Source: Xanthomonas hortorum pv. cynarae
GTDB taxonomy: Bacteria > Pseudomonadota > Gammaproteobacteria > Xanthomonadales > Xanthomonadaceae
NCBI RefSeq assembly: GCF_002939985.1
Contig: NZ_MDFM01000008.1
Span: 113,653 to 177,652 of the forward strand
Length of the DNA: 64,000 nucleotides
Direction: 5' to 3'
Part shown: positions 51,753 through 60,703 of the stretch, piece by piece
Position numbering within the stretch: the stretch's first letter is position 1
How the letters are laid out: the number at the start of each line of letters is the position of its first letter
Notes under the pieces: model-generated
Database searches by the model: none
What the model saw: only the letters and a program-made list of their open reading frames with translations
Told to the model about the DNA's origin: nothing
Position numbers and translations under genes: made by a program

Positions 51753-52556
51753 TCAATCCCAGTCGGGTGCAATCGCCTTCGGGTTGGCCAGGCGCTGACC
51801 GCGGTCGAGTGCGGCGATCTCGCGCATGTCCTGCTCGCTCAACTGCAGCGTCTGCGCCTTGAGATTGCTTTGAAGATTTTCGCGCTTGGTCGAGGACGGA
51901 ATCACCGAATACCCCTGCTGCAACGCCCAGGCCAAGGTCACCTGTGCCGCAGTGGCGTCGTGGCGCGCGGCAATCGCCTGGATCACCGGATCCTTCAACA
52001 CCTCGCCGACCGCCAGCGTCATGTACGAGGTGACATGGATGCCCTGCTCGCGCAGGAACGCGATCAGCGTGCGGTTTTGCAGGTAGGGATGCACTTCGAT
52101 CTGGTTGGTGGCGATGGCATCGGCGCCCAGGATCTCGATGGCCTGTTTGATCAGTGCGATGGTGAAGTTGGATACACCGATTGCGCGGGTCAGACCCTGC
52201 TGCCTGGCCTGGGCAAGTGCTTCCAGATACTCGCGCATCGGCACCTGATCTTGCGGCGAGGGCCAGTGAATCAGGGTGAGATCGACATGCTCGGTGCCGA
52301 GCTTGCGCAGGCTGTCCTGCAGGCTCGGCAGCAAGGCACCGCGGCCGAACTTGTCGACCCAGATCTTGGTGGTCAGATACAGCTGATCGCGCGGCACGTT
52401 GGAGGCGGCAATGGCCTGACCGACCTGTTCTTCGTTGTCGTAGATCTGTGCGGTATCGACGGCACGGTAGCCCAACTCCAGTGCATTGCGCACCGAGTCG
52501 ATGACGATCTGGTCCTTGAGACGAAAGGTGCCGAGGCCGAATGCGGGGACTGTCAT
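51753..52556 (-). CDS. dkgB: 2,5-diketo-D-gluconate reductase B-type aldo/keto reductase
   Basis: 267 residues, NADPH-dependent aldo/keto reductase. The catalytic tetrad is visible: Asp and Tyr in [16 protein letters not shown], Lys in LTTKIWVDK, His in LTLIHWPSP. Length equals E. coli DkgB (267). It reduces small carbonyls such as methylglyoxal and beta-keto esters. An MDR oxidoreductase gene follows upstream on the same strand (82 bp). Confidence 0.86.
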   Translation of the reverse strand: MTVPAFGLGTFRLKDQIVIDSVRNALELGYRAVDTAQIYDNEEQVGQAIAASNVPRDQLYLTTKIWVDKFGRGALLPSLQDSLRKLGTEHVDLTLIHWPSPQDQVPMREYLEALAQARQQGLTRAIGVSNFTIALIKQAIEILGADAIATNQIEVHPYLQNRTLIAFLREQGIHVTSYMTLAVGEVLKDPVIQAIAARHDATAAQVTLAWALQQGYSVIPSSTKRENLQSNLKAQTLQLSEQDMREIAALDRGQRLANPKAIAPDWD

Positions 52557-52570
52557 TGTGTTCCTTTGTT

Positions 52571-52603
52571 AATCGGGAATAGTGAATCGGGAATGGGGAA
52601 TCG
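52571..52603. repeat. Short GGGAAT-type repeat
   Basis: AATCGGGAATAGTGAATCGG followed by a second GAATGGGGAATCG unit lies between two reductase genes. The reverse complement of such units is at 5263-5293. Known as scattered short repeats in Xanthomonas intergenic DNA. Confidence 0.55.
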
Positions 52604-52637
52604 TAAAAGCGGGGGTATGCGAGGCGCTGTGAGTTAT

Positions 52638-53666
52638 TTAGTCGAGTGCGACGACGGCTTTACCGAAGTTTTCGCCGCGCAGCAGGCTGATCAGGCCTTG
52701 CGGTGCGCTGTCCAGGCCGTGCAGGACGTGTTCGCGATAGTGGATCTGGTCCTCGCGCAGCCACTGGCCCATTTCGCGCAGGAAGGCGGGCATCAGGCGA
52801 ATGAAATCGTGCTGGATGAAGCCGCGTACGGTCAGTCGTTTGCGCAGCACCTGGCCGATGAAATCCGGCAGGCGATCCGGCCCCGGCAAGGCGTGGCCAC
52901 GGCTGTTGTAGGTGGCGACCACGCCGCAGACCGGGATGCGCGCAAACGCATTCAACTGCGGCAATACCGCATCGAACACCTTGCCGCCGACGTTTTCGAA
53001 ATAGATGTCGATACCGTCCGGCGTGGCGGCGCGCAGCTGCTCGGCAAAGTCGTCGGCGCGGTGGTCCAGTGCCACATCCACGCGCAACGTCTCGCGCAGG
53101 TAACGCACCTTTTCTTCGCCGCCGGCAATGGCCACCACGCGCAACCCTTGCAGGCGTGCCAGCTGCGCCACGGTGGCGCCGACCGGGCCGCTGGCGGCCG
53201 CAACCACCAGGGTCTCGCCCGCCTGCGGCTTGCCGATTTCATGCAGACCGGCATAGGCGGTGAAGCCGGGCATGCCGTACACGCCGAGCGCGGTGCTCAG
53301 CGGCAAGGCATCATCCTTGGGCAGCTTGCGCAATGGCGCGTCAGGGGTGAACAGGCTATGGGTCTGCCAGCCGCCCGGCAGCACCAGCAGGTCGCCGGGT
53401 TGATAGTCGGGGTGATGCGATTCGAGCACTTCGCTCACGGTGCCGCCTTCCATCACCGCGTCGATCTCCACCGGTGCGGCGTAGGACGGGCCTTCGTCCA
53501 TGCGTCCACGCATGTACGGGTCGAGCGAGAGAAAGCGATTGCGCACCAGAATCTGTTCGTGCCCGGTGGGCGGCAAGGCGACCTCTTCCAGGCGGAAGTT
53601 GTCGGCGCTCGGCTCGCCGTGCGGGCGTGAGGCCAGCACGATGCGGCGGTTGGTGATCGATGTCAT
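52638..53666 (-). CDS. Zinc-independent MDR NADP-dependent oxidoreductase (CurA/YncB-like)
   Basis: 342 residues. Medium-chain reductase of the leukotriene B4 12-hydroxydehydrogenase type. It has RNRFLSLDPYMRGRMDEG at the N-terminus, the Rossmann glycines in VVAAASGPVGATVAQLARLQG and FENVGGKVFDAVLPQLN. It reduces alpha,beta-unsaturated ketones with NADPH. It may join the two adjacent aldo/keto reductase genes in a carbonyl-detoxification group, a positional inference. The start at 53666 begins MTSITNRR. Confidence 0.87.
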   Translation of the reverse strand: MTSITNRRIVLASRPHGEPSADNFRLEEVALPPTGHEQILVRNRFLSLDPYMRGRMDEGPSYAAPVEIDAVMEGGTVSEVLESHHPDYQPGDLLVLPGGWQTHSLFTPDAPLRKLPKDDALPLSTALGVYGMPGFTAYAGLHEIGKPQAGETLVVAAASGPVGATVAQLARLQGLRVVAIAGGEEKVRYLRETLRVDVALDHRADDFAEQLRAATPDGIDIYFENVGGKVFDAVLPQLNAFARIPVCGVVATYNSRGHALPGPDRLPDFIGQVLRKRLTVRGFIQHDFIRLMPAFLREMGQWLREDQIHYREHVLHGLDSAPQGLISLLRGENFGKAVVALD

Positions 53667-53778
53667 GCGAAATTCCTCGCGGAAAGGACCACGCGTGCGC
53701 GGTCGAGGGAGCACAGCCGCATAGCGGCTGCGCGAGGGAGTGCGTGCGATGGGTTACATGCGCTGCAGAGGCGAGGCG

Positions 53779-54750
53779 TCAAGCGGCTTCGGAAGGATCC
53801 GGCGCGCTTGCGCTATCCAGCTGCGCAATCTGATCGGCGCTCAGCGACACGCGCGCTGCCGCCAGTACGTCGTGTAGCTGGGTCACGCTGGTGGCACTGA
53901 CGATCGGTGCGCTCAGGCCCGGCCGCGCGATCAACCAGGCCAAGGCGATCTGCGCGGGCGTGGCGGTGTGGGTGGCGGCCAGATCGTCCAGCGCCTGCAG
54001 GATGCGCAAGCCACGCGGATTGACGTACTGCTTGACCACCGACGCACCGCGCGCGCTGCTCTTGCTGGCGTCGTCTGCACTGCGGTACTTGCCGGTGAGA
54101 AAGCCGCTGGCCAGCGAGTAATAACTGATCACACCGACCTCGCGCTCGCGCACCAGCGGTTCCAGCTCGGCCTCGTAGCCGACGCGGTCGTAGAGGTTGT
54201 ATTCCGGCTGCAGGCTTTCGTAGCGCGGTAACTTGTACTGCTCGGAAATATCCAGTGCATCGCGCAGGCGTGCGGCGCTGTAGTTGGAGGCGCCAATCGC
54301 GCGTACCTTGCCTTGTTCGATCAAGCGGCCAAATGCAGCCAGCGTGGCTTCCAGCGGAACCGATTCGTCGTCTGCATGCGCCTGATATAGATCGATCACA
54401 TCGGTCTGCAGACGCGTCAGCGAATCCTCTACAGCTGCGACGATGTTTTCCGGCGACAAGCCCGGATGTTCGCTCCACTTGCCTACCTTGGTGGCGATCA
54501 ACACTTTGTGGCGCTTGCCACTGCGCGCGAGCCAGCGCCCGATGATGGTTTCCGATTCGCCGCCGTGGTTGCCAGGCACCCAGCCGGAGTAGGCATCGGC
54601 GGTATCGATCAGATTGAAACCGGCGTCGACGAAGGCATCGAGCAGCGCGAACGAGGTTGCTTCATCGGCGCTCCAGCCGAATACATTGCCACCGAAGACA
54701 ATCGGTTGAATCTGCAGGCCGGAGCGGCCCAGCGCGCGGGAGTGAGTCAT
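53779..54750 (-). CDS. Aldo/keto reductase (YajO/YdhF-like)
   Basis: 323 residues. Tetrad: Asp/Tyr in NLIDTADAYSGWVPG, Lys in VLIATKVGKW and His in IDLYQAHADDE. LGRSGLQIQPIVFGGNVFG is the usual N-terminus of this larger AKR subgroup (family 11/12). Substrate not known. The start at 54750 is preferred over an upstream in-frame Met because homology begins at THSRALG. Transcribed toward the MDR gene. Confidence 0.86.
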   Translation of the reverse strand: MTHSRALGRSGLQIQPIVFGGNVFGWSADEATSFALLDAFVDAGFNLIDTADAYSGWVPGNHGGESETIIGRWLARSGKRHKVLIATKVGKWSEHPGLSPENIVAAVEDSLTRLQTDVIDLYQAHADDESVPLEATLAAFGRLIEQGKVRAIGASNYSAARLRDALDISEQYKLPRYESLQPEYNLYDRVGYEAELEPLVREREVGVISYYSLASGFLTGKYRSADDASKSSARGASVVKQYVNPRGLRILQALDDLAATHTATPAQIALAWLIARPGLSAPIVSATSVTQLHDVLAAARVSLSADQIAQLDSASAPDPSEAA

Positions 54751-54972
54751 GGTGAAAGCTCCTGATTCGAAACTGCCGAACAGGATAGTCATGCACGCCG
54801 GCGTTGCGTGTGACACCAACGTGGATTCAGCGTTCCGCCCAGCTGCCGCAATGCCTCACAGAATTTGAACATGTCGTGCGTCGCGCGCAGTGCAGCATGC
54901 GAAGTCCTGCACATGGCAGGCTCCAAATCGCATGCTAGGCTCGCGCTACTTTTTCCCGTAAAGGGCGCTGTG

Positions 54973-55827
54973 ATGATCCGCAACAAGCTGGTGTGTGCAT
55001 GTGTGGTGGGGATGGCAGTGGCGATGAGCGCGCCGCTGGCAATGGCAATCAAACCGGCCGATAGCGCAACCCTGCCGGCGCCCGATGCGGCGCTGCAGGC
55101 GGCCATCGACGGCAACTGGCGCGACCGTGTGTATGTGCAGCGCGACGTGTATCGCCATCCGGGTCAGACGCTGGCGTTCTTCGGCATCAAGCCGACCCAG
55201 ACCGTTATCGAGATCACACCGGGCGGCGGATGGTATTCGGAAATTCTGGCGCCGTATCTGCGCGAGAAGGGCAAGTACGTGGCAGCAGTGGTCGACCCGG
55301 CGGCGGTCCCGGAGGGCCGTGGCCGCGACTCCGCACAGCGCGGGCGCGACGAGCTGGAAAAGAAGTTCCAGGCCAAGCCGCAGGTGTATGGCAAGCCCGC
55401 GTTCGTGTCGTACGTGCCGAAGACGCCCTCGTTTGGCGTGGACAATTCGGCCGACCTGGTGCTGACCTTCCGCAACGTGCACAACTGGCGCATGGCCGGT
55501 AATGCCGAGGCGATGTTCAGTGGCTTCTACAAGGTGCTCAAGCCCGGCGGCGTACTCGGCGTGGTGGAGCATCGTGCCAAGGCGGATGTGCCGGCGGACG
55601 ACAAGAGCGGTTACGTGGGCCAGGCGCAGTTGATTGCAATGGCCGAAGCGGCCGGTTTCAAGCTGGCCGGCAAGAGCGAGGTCAATGCGAACCCGCGCGA
55701 CACCAAGGACTATGCCGGTGGCGTGTGGACGTTGCCGCCGAGCAACAGCCACGACAAGGCCGATGACGCCAAGTACAAGGCGATCGGCGAGAGCGACCGC
55801 ATGACCTTGAAGTTCGTCAAGCAGTGA
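54973..55827 (+). CDS. Exported methyltransferase-like protein (COG4798)
   Basis: 284 residues. A signal peptide (VCACVVGMAVAMSAPLAMA) precedes a class I SAM-methyltransferase-like fold with motif I VIEITPGGGWYSEILAPYL and motif IV-like SADLVLTFRNVHNW. Export of a SAM-fold protein is odd, since SAM is cytosolic; the family is widespread in Xanthomonadaceae and of unknown reaction. The start at 54973 precedes the signal. It is divergent from the aldo/keto reductase gene. Confidence 0.78.
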   Translation: MIRNKLVCACVVGMAVAMSAPLAMAIKPADSATLPAPDAALQAAIDGNWRDRVYVQRDVYRHPGQTLAFFGIKPTQTVIEITPGGGWYSEILAPYLREKGKYVAAVVDPAAVPEGRGRDSAQRGRDELEKKFQAKPQVYGKPAFVSYVPKTPSFGVDNSADLVLTFRNVHNWRMAGNAEAMFSGFYKVLKPGGVLGVVEHRAKADVPADDKSGYVGQAQLIAMAEAAGFKLAGKSEVNANPRDTKDYAGGVWTLPPSNSHDKADDAKYKAIGESDRMTLKFVKQ

Positions 55828-55962
55828 GGCAGTGCCTGCATGCCGGCGCGCAGTGCGCGTTCGGCATGCAGGTGTTTGCACACCGCCAACCAACGCATGA
55901 CGCCACGCACGTGCATTGCGTCTTGCCGGCGCTGTGCATCGCTCTGACGCAACAGGATTGGC

Positions 55963-56535
55963 ATGTTGGTGTTGTTGAACAAACCCTATGGCGTGCTGTC
56001 GCAATTCAGCGACCGCTCGCAGCCGCCCAAACGCACGCTGGCCGAATTCGGCTTGCCTGCCGACGTGTATGCGGCCGGCCGTCTGGATCACGACAGCGAA
56101 GGCTTGCTGCTCCTGACCGATGATGGCGCATTGGCGCACCGCTTGACCGACCCGCGCCACAAACAACCCAAGACCTACTGGGTGCAGGTGGAAGGTACGC
56201 CTGCGCCTTCGCAGTTGCAGGCCTTGCGCGATGGCGTGGTGCTCAACGACGGCCCGACCCGTCCGGCCAAGGTGCGCAGCATCGATCCGTCACCGCAGGT
56301 GTGGCCGCGCGATCCGCCGGTACGCGTGCGCAAGACCGTGCCCGATGCATGGCTGGAACTGCAGATCACCGAAGGCCGCAACCGTCAGGTGCGGCGCATG
56401 ACCGCGTCGGTGGGTCTTCCCACCTTGCGCCTGATCCGCGTGGCGATTGGTGACTGGACGTTGGACACTCTGGCGCCTGGGCAGTGGCGCGCGGACGAAA
56501 CCCATCACGCGCGGCCAAGCCGGACGCGACGCTGA
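55963..56535 (+). CDS. rluE: 23S rRNA pseudouridine(2457) synthase RluE
   Basis: 190 residues. RsuA-family enzyme; no S4 domain is visible, as in RluE. The catalytic Asp is in AAGRLDHDSEGLLLLTDDG. The RsuA block NRQVRRMTASVGLPTLRL follows. E. coli RluE is 217 aa. It converges with the TonB-dependent receptor. A basic tail (ARPSRTRR) ends it. Confidence 0.9.
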   Translation: MLVLLNKPYGVLSQFSDRSQPPKRTLAEFGLPADVYAAGRLDHDSEGLLLLTDDGALAHRLTDPRHKQPKTYWVQVEGTPAPSQLQALRDGVVLNDGPTRPAKVRSIDPSPQVWPRDPPVRVRKTVPDAWLELQITEGRNRQVRRMTASVGLPTLRLIRVAIGDWTLDTLAPGQWRADETHHARPSRTRR

Positions 56536-56701
56536 GTTGTCTGCTTTCTCAGCGTTCGTTCCGTGCACAGCAGCGAGGCACAGCAACGCACCGCGACCTA
56601 GGGCCTGGATGCGTGCATTCAAGGGCAACTGACAGCAGCAATCGACACAACCACCGTGCGACACACGCGCGCTCGCAACGCCTTGTCAGCCGCACGCAGC
56701 C

Positions 56702-59695
56702 TCAATAATCGAAGCTCACGCTCACCCGCAACGAACGCGGTGCCTGCCGCACATTGGCCGCCCCGTACAGCGGATTCGGTTGCCCGGGTTCCAGTTCCGA
56801 ATACGGATAGCGCCACAACGCGGTCTGGGTATTGAACACGTTGAACACATCCAGATTGAAACCGAGCTTGCCGTCGCCAAAACCGGGGCGATAGGCCAGG
56901 CCCAGATCCAGTTGCGTCATCGTCGGCAGGCGGCCCTGGCTGCCCGGAGGCGCAGGTTGGCCCTGGTAGTAGTGGTAGGCGATGCCGTAGCCGGCCGGGT
57001 CGGTCTGATCGGCGCCATACGAGCCGAGCGGGCTGAACGGTGCGCCAGTAACCACGGCCAGGTTGGCCGACACCAGCCACTGCGGGGTGATCTGGTAATA
57101 GCCATACAGCTTGAGCTGGTGGGTGTGGTCGTTGCTCTGCGGGCCGTTGGTATGTTCCATCAGCTGCGCGTAATCCCAGGCCTGCGATGTGGCCACCGCG
57201 GTCTGGCCGATGTTGGAGAGCAGCTGGCCTTCGGTGGTGCCGTAGCTGCGCGAGAAGGTGTAGTCGGCCTTGGCGTACCAGCGGCTGTCGAAAGGATGTT
57301 CCAACGACAGGTTGAGCGCGTAGTAGTTGCGCTTGAAGGCCGGCATGCCGAGCTCGGCGTTGTTCAACGGCACGCTGACGTAGTTGCCGCCGGTATCGAC
57401 CAGGGTGAAGGTGTTGGCCTTGCCCGGATTGATCAGCCAGCAGCTGACCGGATTGCTCTGCTTGGTGACGTCGTAGCCCAGCGCATCGGACTTGGCCAGC
57501 ACCGCATCGATATCGCAGTAATCATCCACGCCGCTGCGCAACAAACGATAAGTCGCCTTGGCGCCGTAAACCCAGCTGTCGCCAAGCGTCTTGGAAAAGC
57601 CCAGGATGAATTCGTCCTGGAACGAGGGCTTGATGCCGGAGGTCGCCACGGTCTTGGGGTCGGGCAGGATCCCGTAATTGTTGTTGGACGAAACCGGGTC
57701 GGAGAACTGGGTCAGATCGGTGGGATAGCCGTTGGCATCGATGCCACCATAGGTGTAATACGTCGACGTCGCCAAGGTGGCACCGGCCGCGTTGAAGGCC
57801 GGATTCAGCGGCAGTGCCAGGTAGTAACGCCCCGCATTGCCGAACACCTTGAAACGCCCGTCGCCATCGACATCCCAGCTGAAGCCCAGACGCGGCGCCC
57901 ATTGCCCGCTGGACTGCTTGATGTCGGCATCGCCATCGCGGTTGAAGTTGGTGAACTGATCCAGCCGCAAGCCAAGATTGAGCAACAGCCGGTCGCTGAC
58001 CTGCCAGTTGTCTTCGATGTACTGCGCGCGTTGTGCCGAGCGCACCGAGGCCAGCGAACTGGAGATGTAGCGGCGCACGTAGTAGCCGTCTTGGCCATTG
58101 ACGATGCCGCCGGTGGCCGGCACGCCCAGGCCGGTGCTGATTGGCACATTCGGATTGGACTGGCCGTAGATCCAGTAATAGCCATCGCCGGAGGACACCG
58201 AGCCGCGATTGAGTGCGCGTGCATTCTGGTTGTCGATCCCGACGGTGATCGAGTGATGGCCGATGACGTAATTCAGATCCAGTCGCAGATTGTCGCTGCG
58301 GTTGCCGCGATCCGGGTCGATCAATGACGCGGTGGTCTGTGCATTGGTGATCGGGCTGCCGCCATTGAGTGCGGGATTCTGCAGCGAGGCATTGGACAGA
58401 AACGTCAGCGAGCTGTCATAGGCAGGATTGCCGACGTAGTCGTCGGATCTCATCTTGCCGTACAGCGCGCTGACGGTGAGGCGGTCGGTGAGATAACCGG
58501 TGTATTTGGCGCTCCACAGATTGCCGCCGGTCTTGGTGGTGTCGTCCTGGCCACGCAGGCTGCCGCGACTCAACGCGTCGTAATCGTAGTTGTAGATGCT
58601 GCCGCGATACACGTTGCGGCTGGAGGCGCCGGTGAGTTCCAGCAGGTGGTTGTCGGTGATGTTCCAATCCAGCTTGCCGTACCAGCGCGGGCGGTCGTAT
58701 CGATAGCTGGTGTCGGCATTGGTGTCTTCCACGCTGTCCAGTTCGCGGCCCTGGCGGCGCTCCATTTCATAGGAGCCGAACAGGAACAGCTTGTCCTGGA
58801 TCAACGGCCCGCCGGCATACACGCTTTGGGTGGACACCCATTGGCGGTCCTGATTGTCGGGGCGATACAGCGTGCCATTGGCTGGGTAGCGCACATCGTC
58901 CTTGTCCGCGCGCGCAGACGCCGGCTCCCACAACGCCTGTCCACCAAAGTGCCAGTCGTTGGTACCGCGCTTGCCCACTGCATTGATCACGCCGCCATCG
59001 GAGCGGCCGTACTTGGCGCTGTAGCCGCCGGTATAGACCTCCAGCTGATCGATACTGCCGTAGGGCAGGGTCAGGCCGCCCAGGCCACGCAGCGGATCGG
59101 TGGTGTTGAAGCCGTTGATGTAATACGCGTTCTCTGCAGCGGATGAACCGCCGAAGCTCACCAACTGCTCGCCGCTCGGGCCGCTATAGGTGCCGCTGCC
59201 GCTGTTGCCGACCACGCCCGGTGCCAGCTGCGCGATCGCCTCGGCCGAACGGCCAAGCGGCAACCGCTGCAATTGCTCGGCAGTGATGACGGTGCGCGAA
59301 TCCACGGTGGTGACATCGATCGCGGCTGCCGCACGATCGGCGGTGACGCTGACGCCATCCAGTTGTGTCACCCCGCCAAACGACACATCGGTGGTGGCGC
59401 CCACGGTCAGCGTCACTGCCTCGCGTGTATTCAACACGTTTCCGGCGGCATCCTTGGCCACTACCGAGTAAGTGCCTAACGGCAACTGGCCCAAGGCGTA
59501 GCGGCCGCGCGCATCGACCTCCACTTCGCGGGTGAGGCCGGTATCGCTACGCACCACAACGCGGCTGGCCGAGGCAGGGGCCTGGCCGGCGATGCTGCCG
59601 GTGGTGGATTGAGCCAAGGCCAACGGTGAGGCAGTGGCAAGCAACAGCGCCAACGCGAGTGCGCTAGGCCGGAAGATGGGAGAGCGAACGGTCAT
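56702..59695 (-). CDS. Oar-like TonB-dependent receptor
   Basis: 997 residues. A signal peptide (ALALALLLATASPLALAQ) is followed by a carboxypeptidase-regulatory-like domain (about 35-115; TGSIAGQAPASASRV, GRYALGQLPLGTYSV), a plug (about 125-240; VDSRTVITAEQLQRLPLGRS, GSIDQLEVYTGGYSAKYGRS) and a 22-strand barrel ending in the aromatic VSFDY. This is the Oar/CarbopepD-reg-TonB type frequent in Xanthomonas. The ligand is unknown; plant-derived glycans or metals are family possibilities. It starts at 59695. The 59696-59912 region is its promoter. Confidence 0.9.
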   Translation of the reverse strand: MTVRSPIFRPSALALALLLATASPLALAQSTTGSIAGQAPASASRVVVRSDTGLTREVEVDARGRYALGQLPLGTYSVVAKDAAGNVLNTREAVTLTVGATTDVSFGGVTQLDGVSVTADRAAAAIDVTTVDSRTVITAEQLQRLPLGRSAEAIAQLAPGVVGNSGSGTYSGPSGEQLVSFGGSSAAENAYYINGFNTTDPLRGLGGLTLPYGSIDQLEVYTGGYSAKYGRSDGGVINAVGKRGTNDWHFGGQALWEPASARADKDDVRYPANGTLYRPDNQDRQWVSTQSVYAGGPLIQDKLFLFGSYEMERRQGRELDSVEDTNADTSYRYDRPRWYGKLDWNITDNHLLELTGASSRNVYRGSIYNYDYDALSRGSLRGQDDTTKTGGNLWSAKYTGYLTDRLTVSALYGKMRSDDYVGNPAYDSSLTFLSNASLQNPALNGGSPITNAQTTASLIDPDRGNRSDNLRLDLNYVIGHHSITVGIDNQNARALNRGSVSSGDGYYWIYGQSNPNVPISTGLGVPATGGIVNGQDGYYVRRYISSSLASVRSAQRAQYIEDNWQVSDRLLLNLGLRLDQFTNFNRDGDADIKQSSGQWAPRLGFSWDVDGDGRFKVFGNAGRYYLALPLNPAFNAAGATLATSTYYTYGGIDANGYPTDLTQFSDPVSSNNNYGILPDPKTVATSGIKPSFQDEFILGFSKTLGDSWVYGAKATYRLLRSGVDDYCDIDAVLAKSDALGYDVTKQSNPVSCWLINPGKANTFTLVDTGGNYVSVPLNNAELGMPAFKRNYYALNLSLEHPFDSRWYAKADYTFSRSYGTTEGQLLSNIGQTAVATSQAWDYAQLMEHTNGPQSNDHTHQLKLYGYYQITPQWLVSANLAVVTGAPFSPLGSYGADQTDPAGYGIAYHYYQGQPAPPGSQGRLPTMTQLDLGLAYRPGFGDGKLGFNLDVFNVFNTQTALWRYPYSELEPGQPNPLYGAANVRQAPRSLRVSVSFDY

Positions 59696-59863
59696 GAACA
59701 ATCACTTCTGGATGTGGGGAGGTGGGAGCACCCCGCAAGCGCGCAATTGCGACGCCGATCTCGGTGTGGCTCCCCGCGGACATTAATCACCGCCGAGCCC
59801 GCTATTCAGAAATGGAGTGTGGTTATGTCGCTACGCCAAATGGCTATGGTGATTGCGGTGGTG

Positions 59864-59878
59864 TGTCACGCGGTGACA
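59864..59878. promoter_or_regulatory. Palindrome upstream of the TonB receptor
   Basis: TGTCAC-GCG-GTGACA (6-3-6) lies 169 bp before the receptor start. Symmetric enough to be an operator of a LacI- or GntR-type regulator. The regulator is not in the window. Confidence 0.4.
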
Positions 59879-59912
59879 TCAATGCACTGCGATGGACTGC
59901 ATCCCACAAACG

Positions 59913-59943
59913 ACAACGCCACGGCGCAGGGCCGTGGCGTTGT
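59913..59943. terminator. Hairpin between the small membrane-protein gene and the receptor promoter
   Basis: A 13-bp perfect stem (ACAACGCCACGGC at 59913-59925 with its complement at 59931-59943) with a 5-nt loop. It lies 22 bp after the 143-aa gene's stop (on the minus strand), so it may terminate that transcript. No long T-run is seen. Confidence 0.55.
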
Positions 59944-59965
59944 CTGATTTACCTGGCGAGATGGC

Positions 59966-60397
59966 TTATTCGATGCCGTCGCTCGGGGTCACTGCACCGC
60001 GGCGCTGGTAGGCCGCGCGACGGGCGCTGGCGTTGCCGGCGTTTTCGCGATCGAAACGATGCACGTTGCCGCCGAGGACCTGCTGATCACGCTGGCGCTT
60101 GCGATACACCGCATAGCCGATCAGGCCGAGGCCGGCGACGGCCGCTGCCACGGTGATGGCGGGGTTGCGCTTGACCGCCTTGCTGACGACCTTGCCGCCG
60201 GTACGCACGGCACCCAGCGCGGCGCCGGTCTTGAGCCATTCGTTGGCACCCGGGCTGAAATGACGCAGGCTGCTGCCCGCGTTGCGTGCCTTGTCGCCCG
60301 CGTCGGACGCAGCATGACGCAGGTGGTCGCCGGCAGTGCCAGCCAGTTCCAGGGCACGCTCCAGGGCGCGTTCGGTGATCACAGTCAGCTTGCTCAT
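59966..60397 (-). CDS. Small membrane protein, 143 aa
   Basis: No family recognised. An amphipathic N-terminal half (ELAGTAGDHLRHAASDAGDK, then SLRHFSPGANEWLKTG) is followed by a single Ala/Val/Gly membrane helix (PAITVAAAVAGLGLIGYAVY, about residues 85-104) and a basic, polar tail (RKRQRDQQVLGGNVHRF). Layout (charged N-terminus, one C-terminal TM) recalls DUF883/ElaB-type ribosome-associated anchors but the sequence is not a clear match. AAGGAAA lies about 9 nt before the ATG. Confidence 0.55.
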   Translation of the reverse strand: MSKLTVITERALERALELAGTAGDHLRHAASDAGDKARNAGSSLRHFSPGANEWLKTGAALGAVRTGGKVVSKAVKRNPAITVAAAVAGLGLIGYAVYRKRQRDQQVLGGNVHRFDRENAGNASARRAAYQRRGAVTPSDGIE

Positions 60398-60703
60398 TGG
60401 AGGCGTTTCCTTTCTGAGTACGTGGTCTGCAGTGTGTGGGCTGGTGCGTATAGACGGTGTTAGCGGTGGTGGAGCTTGTTTGGGTTGCGGTTAAGTAATG
60501 ATGCGGGGCGCGGTGTGTGTGGGAGTCTGGGGTAGCGGTAAAAAACCGATCCGCTAAGTATGCGCAGCTCTTCCCTTCTCCCGCCGGGAGAAGGTGCCCC
60601 GCAGGGGCGGATGAGGGTACGGGCGAAGCCACGTGCAGTTGAGCAACGCGAGTGCTCCGCCCGTACCCTCACCCCAACCCCTCTCCCGACGGGAGAGGGG
60701 CTA
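60398..60703. repeat. Intergenic region with interspersed palindromes before hrpB
   Basis: No gene is seen. From 60572 to 60702 lie two palindromic units: a CTTCTCCC...GGGAGAAGG unit with a GCCCCGCAGGGGC tail, then CCTCTCCCGACGGGAGAGG. They match the two units at 4983-5070 in swapped order, spaced by about 50 nt. The right end touches the hrpB stop codon (60704-60706). Confidence 0.75.

Noticed and set aside
56780..58327. A 515-codon plus-strand frame opposite the TonB receptor
   Set aside because: It lies antisense to a barrel with clear receptor features and has no ribosome site.
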